Below are positions 19,250 through 27,874 of a stretch of DNA of 64,000 bases, piece by piece (position 1 is the stretch's first letter; every line of letters starts with the position of its first letter). The notes under the pieces were generated by a model. That model worked only from the letters and a program-made list of their open reading frames with translations. It ran no database searches and had not been told where the DNA came from. The DNA comes from an uncultured Planococcus sp. (GTDB taxonomy: Bacteria; Bacillota; Bacilli; Bacillales_A; Planococcaceae): NCBI GenBank assembly GCA_947493585.1, contig CANLRI010000001.1:2101119-2165118 (forward strand), read 5' to 3'. The position numbers and the translations under genes were made by a program.

Positions 19250-19858
19250 TTACACCTTCATTTCAAATGGAGATCCTATTTGCGCATCTTCCGGCAATAC
19301 CAAAATTCCTTTTTCAGTCGGTGCATCCGGCAAGTCCAATTCTTTCGCTGAACAGATCATCCCGCTAGAAGCGACGCCGCGCAGTTCTGCATCGCGGATG
19401 ACCATACCGGAAGGCATAACCGCCCCGACTTTAGCGACGACCACTTTTTGGCCAGCCTCGACATTCGGTGCGCCGCAAACGATCTGCAAGGTTTCTTCGC
19501 CGACCGCCACTTGGCACACATTCAATTTATCCGCATTCGGGTGCTTGTCTTTCGACGCTACATAGCCGACAACGAATTTCGGTGTCAAATCAACTTCCAG
19601 CGTATGGGAGACGCCGTTTTTCTCCAATGCATTTTGAAGCGCTGTCACGAGTGCTTCCGTCACTTCCACAGGCTGCCCTTCCGGCAAATCTACGTAGTCG
19701 CTTGCCTGGAACAAGTTGAAACCGGCGATTTCCTGTTGGTCATTTTTGATCAAAGTTACATCCCCAAATTGTTCTGTATGGATTTTATCCGGTTTTTCCA
19801 ATGTCAATTGAACGAGCAGCACATCGCCGACGCCTTGTTTGTTATAGAATGCATTCAT
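19250..19858 (-). CDS. ytpR: tRNA-binding (EMAP/PheT-like) domain protein YtpR
   Basis: 202 residues. The C-terminal half (~90-200) is the OB-fold tRNA-binding domain seen at the PheRS beta N-terminus (FVVGYVASKDKHPNADKLNVCQV, then CGAPNVEAGQKVVVAKVGAVMPSG and SSGMICSAKEL). The N-terminal ~85 residues are the YtpR-specific domain (DUF4479 type). Its exact function is unknown; it probably binds a structured RNA. The start overlaps the ytpQ stop (ATGA), and two bases separate it from sftA. Confidence 0.9.
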   Translation of the reverse strand: MNAFYNKQGVGDVLLVQLTLEKPDKIHTEQFGDVTLIKNDQQEIAGFNLFQASDYVDLPEGQPVEVTEALVTALQNALEKNGVSHTLEVDLTPKFVVGYVASKDKHPNADKLNVCQVAVGEETLQIVCGAPNVEAGQKVVVAKVGAVMPSGMVIRDAELRGVASSGMICSAKELDLPDAPTEKGILVLPEDAQIGSPFEMKV

Positions 19859-20670
19859 TTTTTATCGTTCTCCTTCTCGGGTCTGTTTTTCGCTAAGATG
19901 AATATCGGTTCAAGCGCCTCGTTTTCATAGACGAACGACAAGGAAGTAATCGGCACTTTGCCGTTCGTGAAGAAATGCATGGCCATCTGGGCAAGCACAT
20001 CGTATCCGGTCTCGTTGCGGATATCACCGATGATCAAGACGTCCTGATGAGGAACCGAGACCGTCATGTCTCCTTGCACTTTCTTTTTCATGTCTTTTAA
20101 AAATGTTTCATTCAAGATGCGTGTCGCATCATAGCCATCATTTTCATTCAGGAAGTAGAAGACATTCCCTGCCACATGGTCTTCTTTGACAGCCGTCTTC
20201 AGTTTTTTTACTTGGAATTTAGCGATTTCCTGCACTTGTTCGGCTGTCAGCGCTAGGCTGTCCAACACCTTTTCATCAATCAGTCGATAAGTCGTTCCGG
20301 CATCGAGTGCGTAATAAATACGTGTCTCTGCAGTATGAGGGGCCGTCAGAAAACGATGGCCTTCTCGCGATTCTTCCGGAAACGATGTGGAACGGATGAC
20401 CGGGTAAATATGCTGTTCGCTTGGCAGTTCTCCCGCTGACTCGCGTTCCATCGCCTGGAAAGTTTCGGAAATCGTATAGGCGATTTCTTCGATTGCTGAA
20501 TCGCCTTTTGTTTCAAAACGATTGATTACTTGCGGCAAGGAAATGGTCATGCCTTTTCCCAGCTGTTTATGCCTAACATTTGCGATATCTTTTTGGCGGT
20601 CCAATGTCCAGCTCAACTGGTCATTTGCAACCCGCACTTTCAGTATAGTAAATAACTCAGCGGATTTCAT
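19855..20670 (-). CDS. ytpQ: DUF1444 protein YtpQ
   Basis: 271 residues from ATG 20670, with AGGAGG eight bases upstream; a longer open frame to 20931 runs antisense to no known product and overlaps ytpP in another frame, so I reject it. It is cytoplasmic with no signal peptide. Family features: LPQVINRFETKG, YPVIRSTSFP, YALDAGTTYRLID, HQDVLIIGDIRNETGYDVLAQMA. Function not known. Sits between thioredoxin-like YtpP and YtpR. Confidence 0.88.
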   Translation of the reverse strand: MKSAELFTILKVRVANDQLSWTLDRQKDIANVRHKQLGKGMTISLPQVINRFETKGDSAIEEIAYTISETFQAMERESAGELPSEQHIYPVIRSTSFPEESREGHRFLTAPHTAETRIYYALDAGTTYRLIDEKVLDSLALTAEQVQEIAKFQVKKLKTAVKEDHVAGNVFYFLNENDGYDATRILNETFLKDMKKKVQGDMTVSVPHQDVLIIGDIRNETGYDVLAQMAMHFFTNGKVPITSLSFVYENEALEPIFILAKNRPEKENDKK

Positions 20671-20696
20671 TCCTAATTTCCTCCTTTTCACAAACA

Positions 20697-20728
20697 AACG
20701 GTTCATCCTGCACACAGGAGAACCGTTT
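20697..20728 (-). terminator. Intercistronic hairpin between ytpP and ytpQ
   Basis: AACGGTTCTCCTG / CAGGATGAACCGTT stem on the minus strand with only a short T-rich end. Could be a weak terminator that lowers expression of the downstream genes, or an RNA processing site. Confidence 0.5.
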
Positions 20729-20734
20729 TCCCTT

Positions 20735-21052
20735 TTATTTCGACAGGTTGGAGATAAACGATTCAATTTCCTCCTGCGTTTTGCGGTCGCGGCTGACGAA
20801 GCGCCCTTGCTCTTCACCTTCCCGGAATCCGAGGAAGCTCGGGATTCCATAGATATCTTTTTCGATACATAGGTCGATGAATTCGTCCCGGTCAACCGAG
20901 ACAAAAGAATAGTCACTGAATTTCTTTTCAATATCGGGCATGATCGGATCGATCACTCGGCAATCGGGGCACCATCCGGCTGTAAACATGAAGACAACGT
21001 TCTCTGAGTTTGCCAATTGCGTAAACTGCTGGACTGACTGTAATTTTTTCAT
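20735..21052 (-). CDS. ytpP: Thioredoxin-like protein YtpP
   Basis: 105 residues. Thioredoxin fold with the redox motif WCPDC in FTAGWCPDCRVIDP near residue 30 and the cis-Pro loop YGIPSFLGF. The CPDC motif suggests a disulfide reductase or thiol-exchange role in the cytosol. ATG 21052 is preceded by AGGAG, which lies in the last codons of the upstream lipoprotein gene, so the two are probably translationally coupled. Confidence 0.9.
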   Translation of the reverse strand: MKKLQSVQQFTQLANSENVVFMFTAGWCPDCRVIDPIMPDIEKKFSDYSFVSVDRDEFIDLCIEKDIYGIPSFLGFREGEEQGRFVSRDRKTQEEIESFISNLSK

Positions 21053-21057
21053 TTCAT

Positions 21058-21576
21058 TCACTCCTCTTGTGCCGCTTCGATGGAACGGGCAGTTTCCATC
21101 ATCCATCCCATTTGGTTTCGAAGTGCGGCCTGCTCTGTAATTGTTGAAAGTTTCGCGCCTCCGGAACTGACCACTAGTTCATAGCGGTCCTCTGCAATCG
21201 TTCGGACCGTAACGAACCCAAAACGGCCATGCTGGCTGAATTTCTCATCAGTAAGCCACGCCTCATCCGGATTCGCTTTTTGGAGATCATAGAAGAACGT
21301 GCTGTCCGGTGCTTCGTTTGGATTGAGGAACAACTCAAACGCTTGGCTGCCGCGGGTGATCAACACATGATGATCATCTGAAGGCTGTTCTATTTCATAG
21401 CCTCCAGGAACATATAGCTCCGTTTCGCCAGCTGTTTCGTTTGGTTCCGGCGCTTCCTCTTCAAATGCCGTTCTGGCGCTTGATACGCCCTCCACCAGAT
21501 CATCCTCAGGACTGACGCAGCCGGCGAGAATCAAGACTGACGAAAACAACATCATTTGTAGACCCGTTCGAAGCAC
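21058..21576 (-). CDS. Hypothetical lipoprotein
   Basis: 172 residues from GTG 21576, seven bases after AGAGGGGG. A lipoprotein signal peptide is clear: Arg, then QMMLFSSVLILAGC, with the lipobox LAGC, so Cys ~22 should be lipidated. The mature part is acidic, first a linker rich in Glu/Pro, then a compact domain (GGYEIEQPSDDHHVLITRG...). I do not recognise a named family. It heads the run ytpP-ytpQ-ytpR-sftA. Confidence 0.75.
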   Translation of the reverse strand: MLRTGLQMMLFSSVLILAGCVSPEDDLVEGVSSARTAFEEEAPEPNETAGETELYVPGGYEIEQPSDDHHVLITRGSQAFELFLNPNEAPDSTFFYDLQKANPDEAWLTDEKFSQHGRFGFVTVRTIAEDRYELVVSSGGAKLSTITEQAALRNQMGWMMETARSIEAAQEE

Positions 21577-21665
21577 AGCATTTCCCCCTCTTTTTCTCCA
21601 TCGGCTGCCCATTTCTTGAATAAAACAGCCGGGCTTGGTTGATTAAGCTTTTCTTTTCTAGCTAC

Positions 21666-21694
21666 ATTTTAAAGATGTTTAGGGGCACATGCAA
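21666..21694 (-). promoter_or_regulatory. Promoter of the lipoprotein-ytpPQR-sftA operon
   Basis: TTGCAT (21689-21694), 17 bases, TAAAAT (21666-21671) on the minus strand, about 90 bases before the lipoprotein start. Confidence 0.6.
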
Positions 21695-21695
21695 C

Positions 21696-22205
21696 TTAAT
21701 CGACGTTTGCCTGCCATTGCCCGAACAATAAAACGATGATTTTGGAAAACATTTCGATACGGTTCAGCTTGCCGGCAGTCAAAATACCGATCGCCCCTTT
21801 ATGATGGCGGATCCCTGTTTCCTGTGCATAGCGGTCCATAACAGGGCCCAGCTCTTCGCCAGCTCGCAACAGCGTAGCGATTTCTGCAGGCAACGGCACT
21901 TGCGCACCTCCTGCAACATAAACGGCTCCACTCGATGTGACGAGGGCTCCCCAATTGCACAGATACAATGTCCCGTCGAGTTCAAAGACACCGCCTTCCA
22001 ATCCGATTGCTGCGTCATAATCAGCAAGTACATAATGCGCACGGTTGATCGCTCCGGCTTTTGTTTCTTCAATGGAAAAAGGCTGTGCTGAAACACCTGA
22101 TTGTGCTTCCTGATGATTGATTTCTGCCTGAATGCCCAATTTCTCAAGAGCTGATTCGACTGCCCCGATTTTTGCCGGATTAGTTGATGCTATACATAAT
22201 TTCAT
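21696..22205 (-). CDS. Inosine/xanthosine triphosphatase (DUF84, YjjX family)
   Basis: 169 residues. STNPAKIGAVESAL at the N-terminus and YVLADYDAAIGLEGGV identify the NTPase fold of the YjjX/DUF84 family, which hydrolyses deaminated or oxidised purine nucleoside triphosphates to keep them out of nucleic acids. The late motif HHKGAIGILTAGKLNR also fits. Single gene between the ytoP terminator and the lipoprotein operon promoter; its own promoter is not obvious. Confidence 0.85.
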   Translation of the reverse strand: MKLCIASTNPAKIGAVESALEKLGIQAEINHQEAQSGVSAQPFSIEETKAGAINRAHYVLADYDAAIGLEGGVFELDGTLYLCNWGALVTSSGAVYVAGGAQVPLPAEIATLLRAGEELGPVMDRYAQETGIRHHKGAIGILTAGKLNRIEMFSKIIVLLFGQWQANVD

Positions 22206-22253
22206 AGTTCCCTCGCCTTTCTATTACGTTAAATCTTCATTTTCAATCAGATG

Positions 22254-22278
22254 AAAAGCGGCCCAAGGGCCGCTTTTT
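22254..22278 (-). terminator. ytoP terminator
   Basis: AAAGCGGCCC / GGGCCGCTTTTT with a short loop, right after the ytoP stop. Confidence 0.85.
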
Positions 22279-22279
22279 G

Positions 22280-23353
22280 TCAGACGTTTTGTTTGATTGT
22301 GTCAATCGTCGATTGATCTGTTGCCTTCACCAGTTTCACGAGCAGCTCTTTAGCCGCTGCGTAATCGTCTGTATGGATGACCGAAGCGGAAGTGTGAATA
22401 TAGCGTGAGCAGATACCGATGACAGAACTCGGGATTCCGTCGTTGGCGGTATGGACTTTCCCGGCATCGGTCCCGCCTTGCGAAACGAAATACTGATAAG
22501 GGATGTTATTTGTTTCGGCCGTATCCAAAATGAATTCACGCATGCCGCGGTGAGTGACCATCGTACGGTCGAGGATGCGCAAAAGCGCTCCTTTTCCTAA
22601 TTGGCCGAATTCGTTCTTGTCCCCTGTCGCATCGTTTGCCGGGCTTGCGTCCAGTGCATAGAAAATATCCGGTTGGATCAAATTAGCTGCCGTCTGCGCA
22701 CCGCGAAGCCCCACTTCTTCCATGACCGTCGCACCCGAAAACAATTGGTTCGGCAAAGACTCACCTTGCAATTCTTTCAGCAATTCAATCGATAAGCCGC
22801 AGCCATAACGGTTATCCCAAGCTTTAGCCATGATTTTCTTGTCATTGGCCATCGGCGTGAACGGGCTGAATGGGACGATTTGCTGTCCAGGGCGCACGCC
22901 CATCGACAGCGCGTCTTCTTTATCATCCGCACCGATATCGATCAACATGTTCTTGATGTCCATCGGTTTTTGGCGTGTCGCCTCATCGAGCAAATGTGGC
23001 GGGATCGATCCAACGACGCCCGGAACGATGCTGTCTCCTGCAACGACGTCCACTCGCATGGCCAACATGACTTGGTTCCACCAGCCGCCGAGTGGCTGAA
23101 AGCGCAGCATGCCGTTATCGGTGATTTGCGTGACCATGAATCCGACTTCGTCCATATGGCCTGCCACCATAACACGCGGCCCGTCTTGTGCGCCTTTTTT
23201 TACCCCGAATATGCTTCCGAGATTGTCCGAGATAATGTCGTCAGAATATTTTTCGAGCTCGCTGCGCATGAACTTGCGCACGGCGTGTTCATTGCCGGGT
23301 GCTCCCGGAAGCTCGGTTAAGGTTTTAAACAACGCTCTTGTATCTTGGTTCAT
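22280..23353 (-). CDS. ytoP: M42-family glutamyl/endo-aminopeptidase YtoP
   Basis: 357 residues. Dinuclear metal aminopeptidase of the M42 family, cytoplasmic, probably a large oligomer. The metal-site motifs are all present: [30 protein letters not shown] (catalytic Glu-Glu), ALDASPAND and [18 protein letters not shown] lies before the ATG at 23353. Standalone gene with its own terminator; the order ytoP-ytzB matches B. subtilis. Confidence 0.95.
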   Translation of the reverse strand: MNQDTRALFKTLTELPGAPGNEHAVRKFMRSELEKYSDDIISDNLGSIFGVKKGAQDGPRVMVAGHMDEVGFMVTQITDNGMLRFQPLGGWWNQVMLAMRVDVVAGDSIVPGVVGSIPPHLLDEATRQKPMDIKNMLIDIGADDKEDALSMGVRPGQQIVPFSPFTPMANDKKIMAKAWDNRYGCGLSIELLKELQGESLPNQLFSGATVMEEVGLRGAQTAANLIQPDIFYALDASPANDATGDKNEFGQLGKGALLRILDRTMVTHRGMREFILDTAETNNIPYQYFVSQGGTDAGKVHTANDGIPSSVIGICSRYIHTSASVIHTDDYAAAKELLVKLVKATDQSTIDTIKQNV

Positions 23354-23492
23354 ATGAATTCCCCCTTGATAAATTATGTATGTGCATCCTTTATCAGTTT
23401 AGAGCTTTTTCCTTGTGAATGCCAGTTCAGGTAATTCGATTAACGAAATATTTTGATTGCTTGCCGTTCGTTGCGTGTATTTTTTCGCTTTG

Positions 23493-23501
23493 TGGTACAA
23501 T
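23493..23501 (+). promoter_or_regulatory. Extended -10 promoter of ytzB
   Basis: TGGTACAAT about 28 bases before the ATG; TTGCGT at 23471 is 19 bases upstream. Confidence 0.45.
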
Positions 23502-23528
23502 TTAGCCAGAATGCAAAGGAGGGTTTTC

Positions 23529-23843
23529 ATGAAAAATCGTGATTTGCTCATTGGGTTTGCTGCCGGCGCAGCCGCAGCTTATATCGCAAAAGAAGTTTAC
23601 GAAAACAAACAGACGCTCTACCCAGCCGATGATGTGTTGAAGAAGGTTAAGCAGTCTTTCAAAGAGGAAGGGCCGATCGACGGCTCATGGATCTTTATGA
23701 AAACCGAGCCTTACAACCAACATGCGGTCAAGACCGAAGTGTATAAAGGCGGCATCACGCGCCATCGTGACGATAAACTCGAGCAATACGAGTTTCTCGC
23801 TGATGCCTATACAGGAGCTGTCTTGGAAGTCACCAAATCATAG
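23529..23843 (+). CDS. ytzB: PepSY-domain small protein YtzB
   Basis: 104 residues from ATG 23529 behind AAAGGAGGG; an in-frame longer reading lies over the promoter. A short hydrophobic N-terminal helix (LLIGFAAGAAAAYIA) suggests membrane attachment. The remainder is a PepSY-like domain ending in YEFLADAYTGAVLEV. Function unknown; single gene, convergent with ytnP. Confidence 0.8.
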   Translation: MKNRDLLIGFAAGAAAAYIAKEVYENKQTLYPADDVLKKVKQSFKEEGPIDGSWIFMKTEPYNQHAVKTEVYKGGITRHRDDKLEQYEFLADAYTGAVLEVTKS

Positions 23844-23854
23844 AAGACCCACGT

Positions 23855-23889
23855 TAAAACGCCCTGCGGTATATCCGCAGGGCGTTTTG
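23855..23889. terminator. Bidirectional terminator between ytzB and ytnP
   Basis: AAAACGCCCTGCGG / CCGCAGGGCGTTTT with a short loop between convergent genes. Confidence 0.9.
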
Positions 23890-23897
23890 GCTTCTTT

Positions 23898-24755
23898 TTA
23901 TTCAAACACTTTATCTTTACTTTCCAGTGCATCAATGATTTCTTTGCCGTCCTCGTTCCATTTGATGAGGCGGTAAAAGGCATCGTGATAGAAGCTGAAA
24001 TAGAAATTGCCCGGCAGCGCTTCTTTCATCAGCTTGTCTTTTGCATAGATCGAGTCCATCGGGTAATCGTCAAACGCCAATACCCACAGTGGATTTTGGT
24101 GTGCATGGGTCGGCATGATGTCACCCATGTGGAGAACCGTCTCCCCATTCTGTTCAAACTTGATGACACTATGCCCGTTTGAATGGCCCCCCGTATGGAT
24201 CATGGTGATTGCATCGAAAACGGTCACTTTGTCGGCAAAGGTTTCGACCTGTCTGGTGATCGGCTCCCAATTTTCTTTCCAATACGTATTGCGTGAGCGG
24301 ATGTTCGGGTTTTGCATTTCCTCCCATTCCACAGCCGATACGTAAATTTTTGCGTTCGGGAACGCAGACACGTACGCCTCGCCCTGCTTTTTCGTCAGGC
24401 CAGCCGCGTGATCGCCGTGTAGATGCGTCATCAAGACCGTGTCGATATCTTGTGCAGACAAGCCAAGCTCTTCCAGCTCCTCTTCCACACGTGATTCCGA
24501 GGAAACGCCCAGATTGCGCTTTTGGCGATCGGTCAATTTGCCATTGCCGAGGCCGCTGTCGACGAGGATGTTATGCCCATCGAATTGCACCAAAATCGGA
24601 TGTGTCGGCAATTCGATCTGGTTCTGCTCATTTGCAGGATAGCGTTTCGACCACACCACTTTCGGGACGACCCCGAACATCGTGCCTCCGTCGAGCCAAG
24701 TCGTCCCCCCATCAAGCCAAGTTAACAACATGTCGTGAAATTGAAATTTCTGCAT
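23898..24755 (-). CDS. ytnP: Metallo-beta-lactamase-fold hydrolase YtnP (lactonase-like)
   Basis: 285 residues. The dinuclear zinc motif [11 protein letters not shown] is present, with further ligands in [11 protein letters not shown] and [14 protein letters not shown]. YtnP homologues hydrolyse homoserine-lactone-type signals and can quench other bacteria's signalling; the substrate here is inferred. The N-terminus carries a short [13 protein letters not shown] duplication, similar to the WLNGGVTHLDGG of the family, so it is not a recent event. Upstream of it, on the same strand, lies trmB. Confidence 0.9.
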   Translation of the reverse strand: MQKFQFHDMLLTWLDGGTTWLDGGTMFGVVPKVVWSKRYPANEQNQIELPTHPILVQFDGHNILVDSGLGNGKLTDRQKRNLGVSSESRVEEELEELGLSAQDIDTVLMTHLHGDHAAGLTKKQGEAYVSAFPNAKIYVSAVEWEEMQNPNIRSRNTYWKENWEPITRQVETFADKVTVFDAITMIHTGGHSNGHSVIKFEQNGETVLHMGDIMPTHAHQNPLWVLAFDDYPMDSIYAKDKLMKEALPGNFYFSFYHDAFYRLIKWNEDGKEIIDALESKDKVFE

Positions 24756-24780
24756 ACAAACTCCCCCTTATGAGTTGATG

Positions 24781-25428
24781 TTACGCTTGGAATTTCGCCT
24801 CCAGCCGGTAGATCGGCTGCCCTTTTTTCAAAAACTTCTCTTCATATTCCGTCATGATATTCCATTCCGGTTCATTGGCATGAAGATCCAGCGATACATC
24901 CTTCAATAACATACCATATTCGGAAATGCTCGTGAGCGAATATTCAAAAAGCCCGCGGTTATCGGTCTTGAAATGAATTTCGCCCCCTTCAGGCAACACA
25001 CGTTCATACAATTTCAAAAAACTCTCATGCGTCAAACGTCGTTTCGCGTGTCGCGTCTTCGGCCAAGGATCCGAAAAGTTCAAGTAAACGCGATCGATCT
25101 CGCCTGCTTCGAAAAACGTTTCAAGTTCCTGCGCGTTCACTTGCAAGAGGCGCAGGTTCGGGATGCCGCCTTCCGGCTCTAACGCCCCTTGAAGTGCTGT
25201 CACGATCACGCTTTCGAACAGTTCAATCCCAATGTAATTAATATCCGGATTTGCTTGTGCCATCCCCGTAATGAAACGGCCTTTCCCGCTTCCGGCCTCG
25301 ATGTGGATCGGGTGGTCATTGCCGAACTCTTCGTGCCATTTGCCTTTTAGCGCTTCCGGGTTCGGAATGACGATTTCCGGATGGGCTTCGATCAAATCCG
25401 CCGCCCATGGTTTATATCTTGCTCTCAT
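24781..25428 (-). CDS. trmB: tRNA (guanine-N7-)-methyltransferase
   Basis: 215 residues. Methylates G46 in the tRNA variable loop with SAM. Motifs: [15 protein letters not shown] (SAM loop), [28 protein letters not shown] (family signature) and [19 protein letters not shown] lies a short way before the ATG at 25428. It follows ytlR on the same strand with 21 bases between. Confidence 0.95.
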   Translation of the reverse strand: MRARYKPWAADLIEAHPEIVIPNPEALKGKWHEEFGNDHPIHIEAGSGKGRFITGMAQANPDINYIGIELFESVIVTALQGALEPEGGIPNLRLLQVNAQELETFFEAGEIDRVYLNFSDPWPKTRHAKRRLTHESFLKLYERVLPEGGEIHFKTDNRGLFEYSLTSISEYGMLLKDVSLDLHANEPEWNIMTEYEEKFLKKGQPIYRLEAKFQA

Positions 25429-25449
25429 GTATAGACATCCTCTTTCTGC

Positions 25450-26361
25450 TTATAATTTTGCTTGTTGCCATTGTTTTGTTGATACGCGAAACTCGAGTGG
25501 TTCTTGCGCATCCGCCATTCCCGCATCGTCCCCGTCCACATGGCGCGGCACTGGGCGATCCACTGCGAGCGAAAAATGTTTACCGCTGAACTGCACGACT
25601 TCCGAAAATTTCGTATGGCTTCCGCTAAATACCGTACCAAAAACGGCCAGTAGTTTCAATCTCGGCAGACGGTGAACGACCGTCAATTCGAGCTGGCCAT
25701 CATGGACAGACGAATTAGGTGAAATCTTCATACCGCCGCCAAAGTACGGCTGATTGCTGACGGTGACGAGCCATACGTCCTCGTAATGGTACAGCGCTTC
25801 ATCCGATTCGACCGTCAGGCGGAACTTCTTGAATGCAAACAATGTCGTGACGACGAAAATCAAATACGCCAATTTGCCGAGACCGAATTTATTCAGCCAT
25901 CGTTTCATTCGCGAATGATTGACAGCATGTGCGACAGCTGCGTCAAAGCCGATGCCGGAACTGCTGGCAAATAGCTGCTCCGATTTAACTCCTACTTGCC
26001 CGATATCGGTCAGCAATCCTCCAGGGCATGCCAAAAAACGGCTGATTTCATGCGCCATGGCAAAACAGCTGAAGCTGCGGGCAAAATCATTGCCCGACCC
26101 GGCGGGAACCGAAGCGATGAATAAAAGCTCAGCCCCGGCCGCAGCTGCAGCAATTTCACGCATCGTCCCATCTCCGCCAAAGCCGATCACCAAGGTTTTC
26201 CGTTCCCTTTGTTTCAATTGTTCGACCAATTGAAACGCATGTCCTGGAGAACGAGTGACGAATTGTTCGTAGGGGAAATCGATCGTTTCGGAAAACTTGC
26301 GCCATTTCCTAAGTGCCGCCCCGTTGCCGGCTGTTGGATTAATGATAAAGACAATCTCCAT
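25450..26361 (-). CDS. ytlR: Diacylglycerol kinase-family lipid kinase YtlR
   Basis: 303 residues. DAGK catalytic domain: INPTAGNG at the N-terminus, FGGDGTMREI (62-70) and VPAGSGNDFAR, followed by the YegS-like C-terminal beta domain (SGIGFDAAVAHAVN, NQPYFGGGMKISP). It should phosphorylate a lipid such as diacylglycerol at the membrane; substrate not shown by sequence. Same order as B. subtilis: thpR, ytlR, trmB on one strand. Confidence 0.85.
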   Translation of the reverse strand: MEIVFIINPTAGNGAALRKWRKFSETIDFPYEQFVTRSPGHAFQLVEQLKQRERKTLVIGFGGDGTMREIAAAAAGAELLFIASVPAGSGNDFARSFSCFAMAHEISRFLACPGGLLTDIGQVGVKSEQLFASSSGIGFDAAVAHAVNHSRMKRWLNKFGLGKLAYLIFVVTTLFAFKKFRLTVESDEALYHYEDVWLVTVSNQPYFGGGMKISPNSSVHDGQLELTVVHRLPRLKLLAVFGTVFSGSHTKFSEVVQFSGKHFSLAVDRPVPRHVDGDDAGMADAQEPLEFRVSTKQWQQAKL

Positions 26362-26378
26362 AGTAGTTTCCCTAACGC

Positions 26379-26915
26379 TTAAGCGCCACCTTTCAATCGA
26401 TAAGTTTGAATTTCTTTGTATCGCGGGGTTTCGCGTGGATGAATCTCGAATAAAGAGAACGAATCGACTGGAAATTCCAGCTCTTCCAGCGGCCAGTTTT
26501 CCGGCAAGCTTCCGCCTTTCCAGCGGCTGGCGAGCGTGATATGAGGGACAAACGGTTTCGGATCAGTAGCAAGCTGCAATGGATCCAGCTGTTGCTGCAC
26601 AGCGTGTTGAAGTTCCATCAATTCAGGGCTGTCAGAAAGTGCGGCATAGACGATGCGTGGAGTTTCGGGATTGCCGAACGTCTTCACGCCGGCGAGCTGT
26701 AAGCGAAACGGCGCTTGATCGATTTGCCTGAGCCTTTCGGCAATCTCTCCCAATTCATCGAAGCGGTCTTCACCAATAAAAATCAAGGTAATATGCATAT
26801 CGGCAGGAGGCGTTGAACGCTTATGGGTAGTCAGCTCCCACGAATCTCTCGCTTGCCCAATTTTTTCAGCTGCTTGTTGCGGAATCCGGATCCCAATAAA
26901 ATAATGCGTGCTCAT
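26379..26915 (-). CDS. thpR: RNA 2',3'-cyclic phosphodiesterase (2H family)
   Basis: 178 residues from ATG 26915, chosen because AGAGGTG lies seven bases upstream. The two catalytic HxT motifs of the 2H phosphoesterase superfamily are visible: HITLIFIG (~45) and HITLASRW (~130). The enzyme opens 2',3'-cyclic phosphates on RNA. A TATAAT at 26933-26938 is very near the start. First gene of thpR-ytlR-trmB. Confidence 0.88.
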   Translation of the reverse strand: MSTHYFIGIRIPQQAAEKIGQARDSWELTTHKRSTPPADMHITLIFIGEDRFDELGEIAERLRQIDQAPFRLQLAGVKTFGNPETPRIVYAALSDSPELMELQHAVQQQLDPLQLATDPKPFVPHITLASRWKGGSLPENWPLEELEFPVDSFSLFEIHPRETPRYKEIQTYRLKGGA

Positions 26916-26950
26916 CGTCATCACCTCTATTCATTATAACTGACGGGCGT

Positions 26951-26978
26951 AAAAAAAGGACCAGCTCTTTGCTGGTCC
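26951..26978 (-). terminator. Terminator of the pepV-dat operon
   Basis: GGACCAGC / GCTGGTCC stem, followed by TTTTTTT on the minus strand. Confidence 0.88.
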
Positions 26979-27003
26979 CGGGATTGCATAATAAGTGCAG
27001 GAA

Positions 27004-27852
27004 TCAGGAAATAACGCCCAATTTAATCCGCGCTTCAAAAGCTTTTTGCAGTTTGCGCGTCAATTCGCCAGGCGTGCCGTCCGCAATTTTCTGACCAGAA
27101 ATTTCAATGACCGGCATGACTTCGGAAGTTGTCGAAGACATGAAGAATTCATCCATCTCAAGTGCCTGCTGCTTCGTGAACGCCGTCTCCACTACGTCGA
27201 TCCCCAATTCGTCGCATAGCTCGAAAATGACGCGTCTCGTGATGCCGTTCAAGATCAAGTTGGTCGCTGGGTGTGTGTAAAGAACTCCGTCTTTGATACC
27301 GTACATATTCGATGACGAACCTTCCGTCACCGTATCGCCGCGGTGAAGAATCGCTTCGAAATAGCCTTCTTCATAAGCCTGCTGTTTCGCCATCACATTG
27401 CCGAGCAAGTTCAAGCTCTTGATGTCGCAGCGCAACCAGCGTACATCTTCGACCAAGAGCGCTTTCACGCCGTTTTCCAGGAACTCCACAGGGCGCTCGA
27501 CCGATTTCGTGTAACCGACAACAACCGGCTCAGCATTTTCCGGGAATTGATGGTTTCGCGGAGCCGCTCCGCGTGTAATCTGTACATACACTTGGCCGTT
27601 GTCGATATTGTTCAATTCGACTAAGTCATGGAGCATCTTATGGAACACATCTTTCGTGTAAGGAACCGTAATGCGGATTTTCTCTGCGCTGGCATAGAAA
27701 CGGTCGATATGTTCCGTTGCCGTGAACAAGTCACCTTCGTAAACGCGGATGACTTCGTAAATGCCATCGCCGAACTGGTACCCGCGGTCTTCTTTTGAAA
27801 TCTCCAAATCCTGTTCTTTTACAATCTCTCCATTGGACAAAATCCATTCCAT
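27004..27852 (-). CDS. dat: D-amino acid aminotransferase
   Basis: 282 residues from ATG 27852 (AAGAAGG seven bases upstream); ATG 27858 is possible too. PLP-dependent fold type IV enzyme that makes D-Glu or D-Ala for the cell wall. Key sequences: EDRGYQFGDGIYEVIRVY, TRGAAPR, RWLRCDIKSLNLLGNV with Lys145 as the PLP Schiff-base lysine (the same number as in the well-studied Bacillus enzyme), TEGSSSNMYG and NGITRRVIFEL. Downstream of pepV with 22 bases between. Confidence 0.94.
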   Translation of the reverse strand: MEWILSNGEIVKEQDLEISKEDRGYQFGDGIYEVIRVYEGDLFTATEHIDRFYASAEKIRITVPYTKDVFHKMLHDLVELNNIDNGQVYVQITRGAAPRNHQFPENAEPVVVGYTKSVERPVEFLENGVKALLVEDVRWLRCDIKSLNLLGNVMAKQQAYEEGYFEAILHRGDTVTEGSSSNMYGIKDGVLYTHPATNLILNGITRRVIFELCDELGIDVVETAFTKQQALEMDEFFMSSTTSEVMPVIEISGQKIADGTPGELTRKLQKAFEARIKLGVIS

Positions 27853-27874
27853 TGCCATTCCTTCTTTCCTGTAA

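Noticed and set aside
20671..20931. N-terminal extension of YtpQ
   Set aside because: It overlaps ytpP in another frame, is rich in Arg/Ser, and the ATG at 20670 has an ideal ribosome site.
24660..24730. Recent duplication at the ytnP N-terminus (WLDGGT twice)
   Set aside because: The family itself has a WLNGG-x-THLDGG arrangement, so the repetition is ancestral, and the DNA copies differ.
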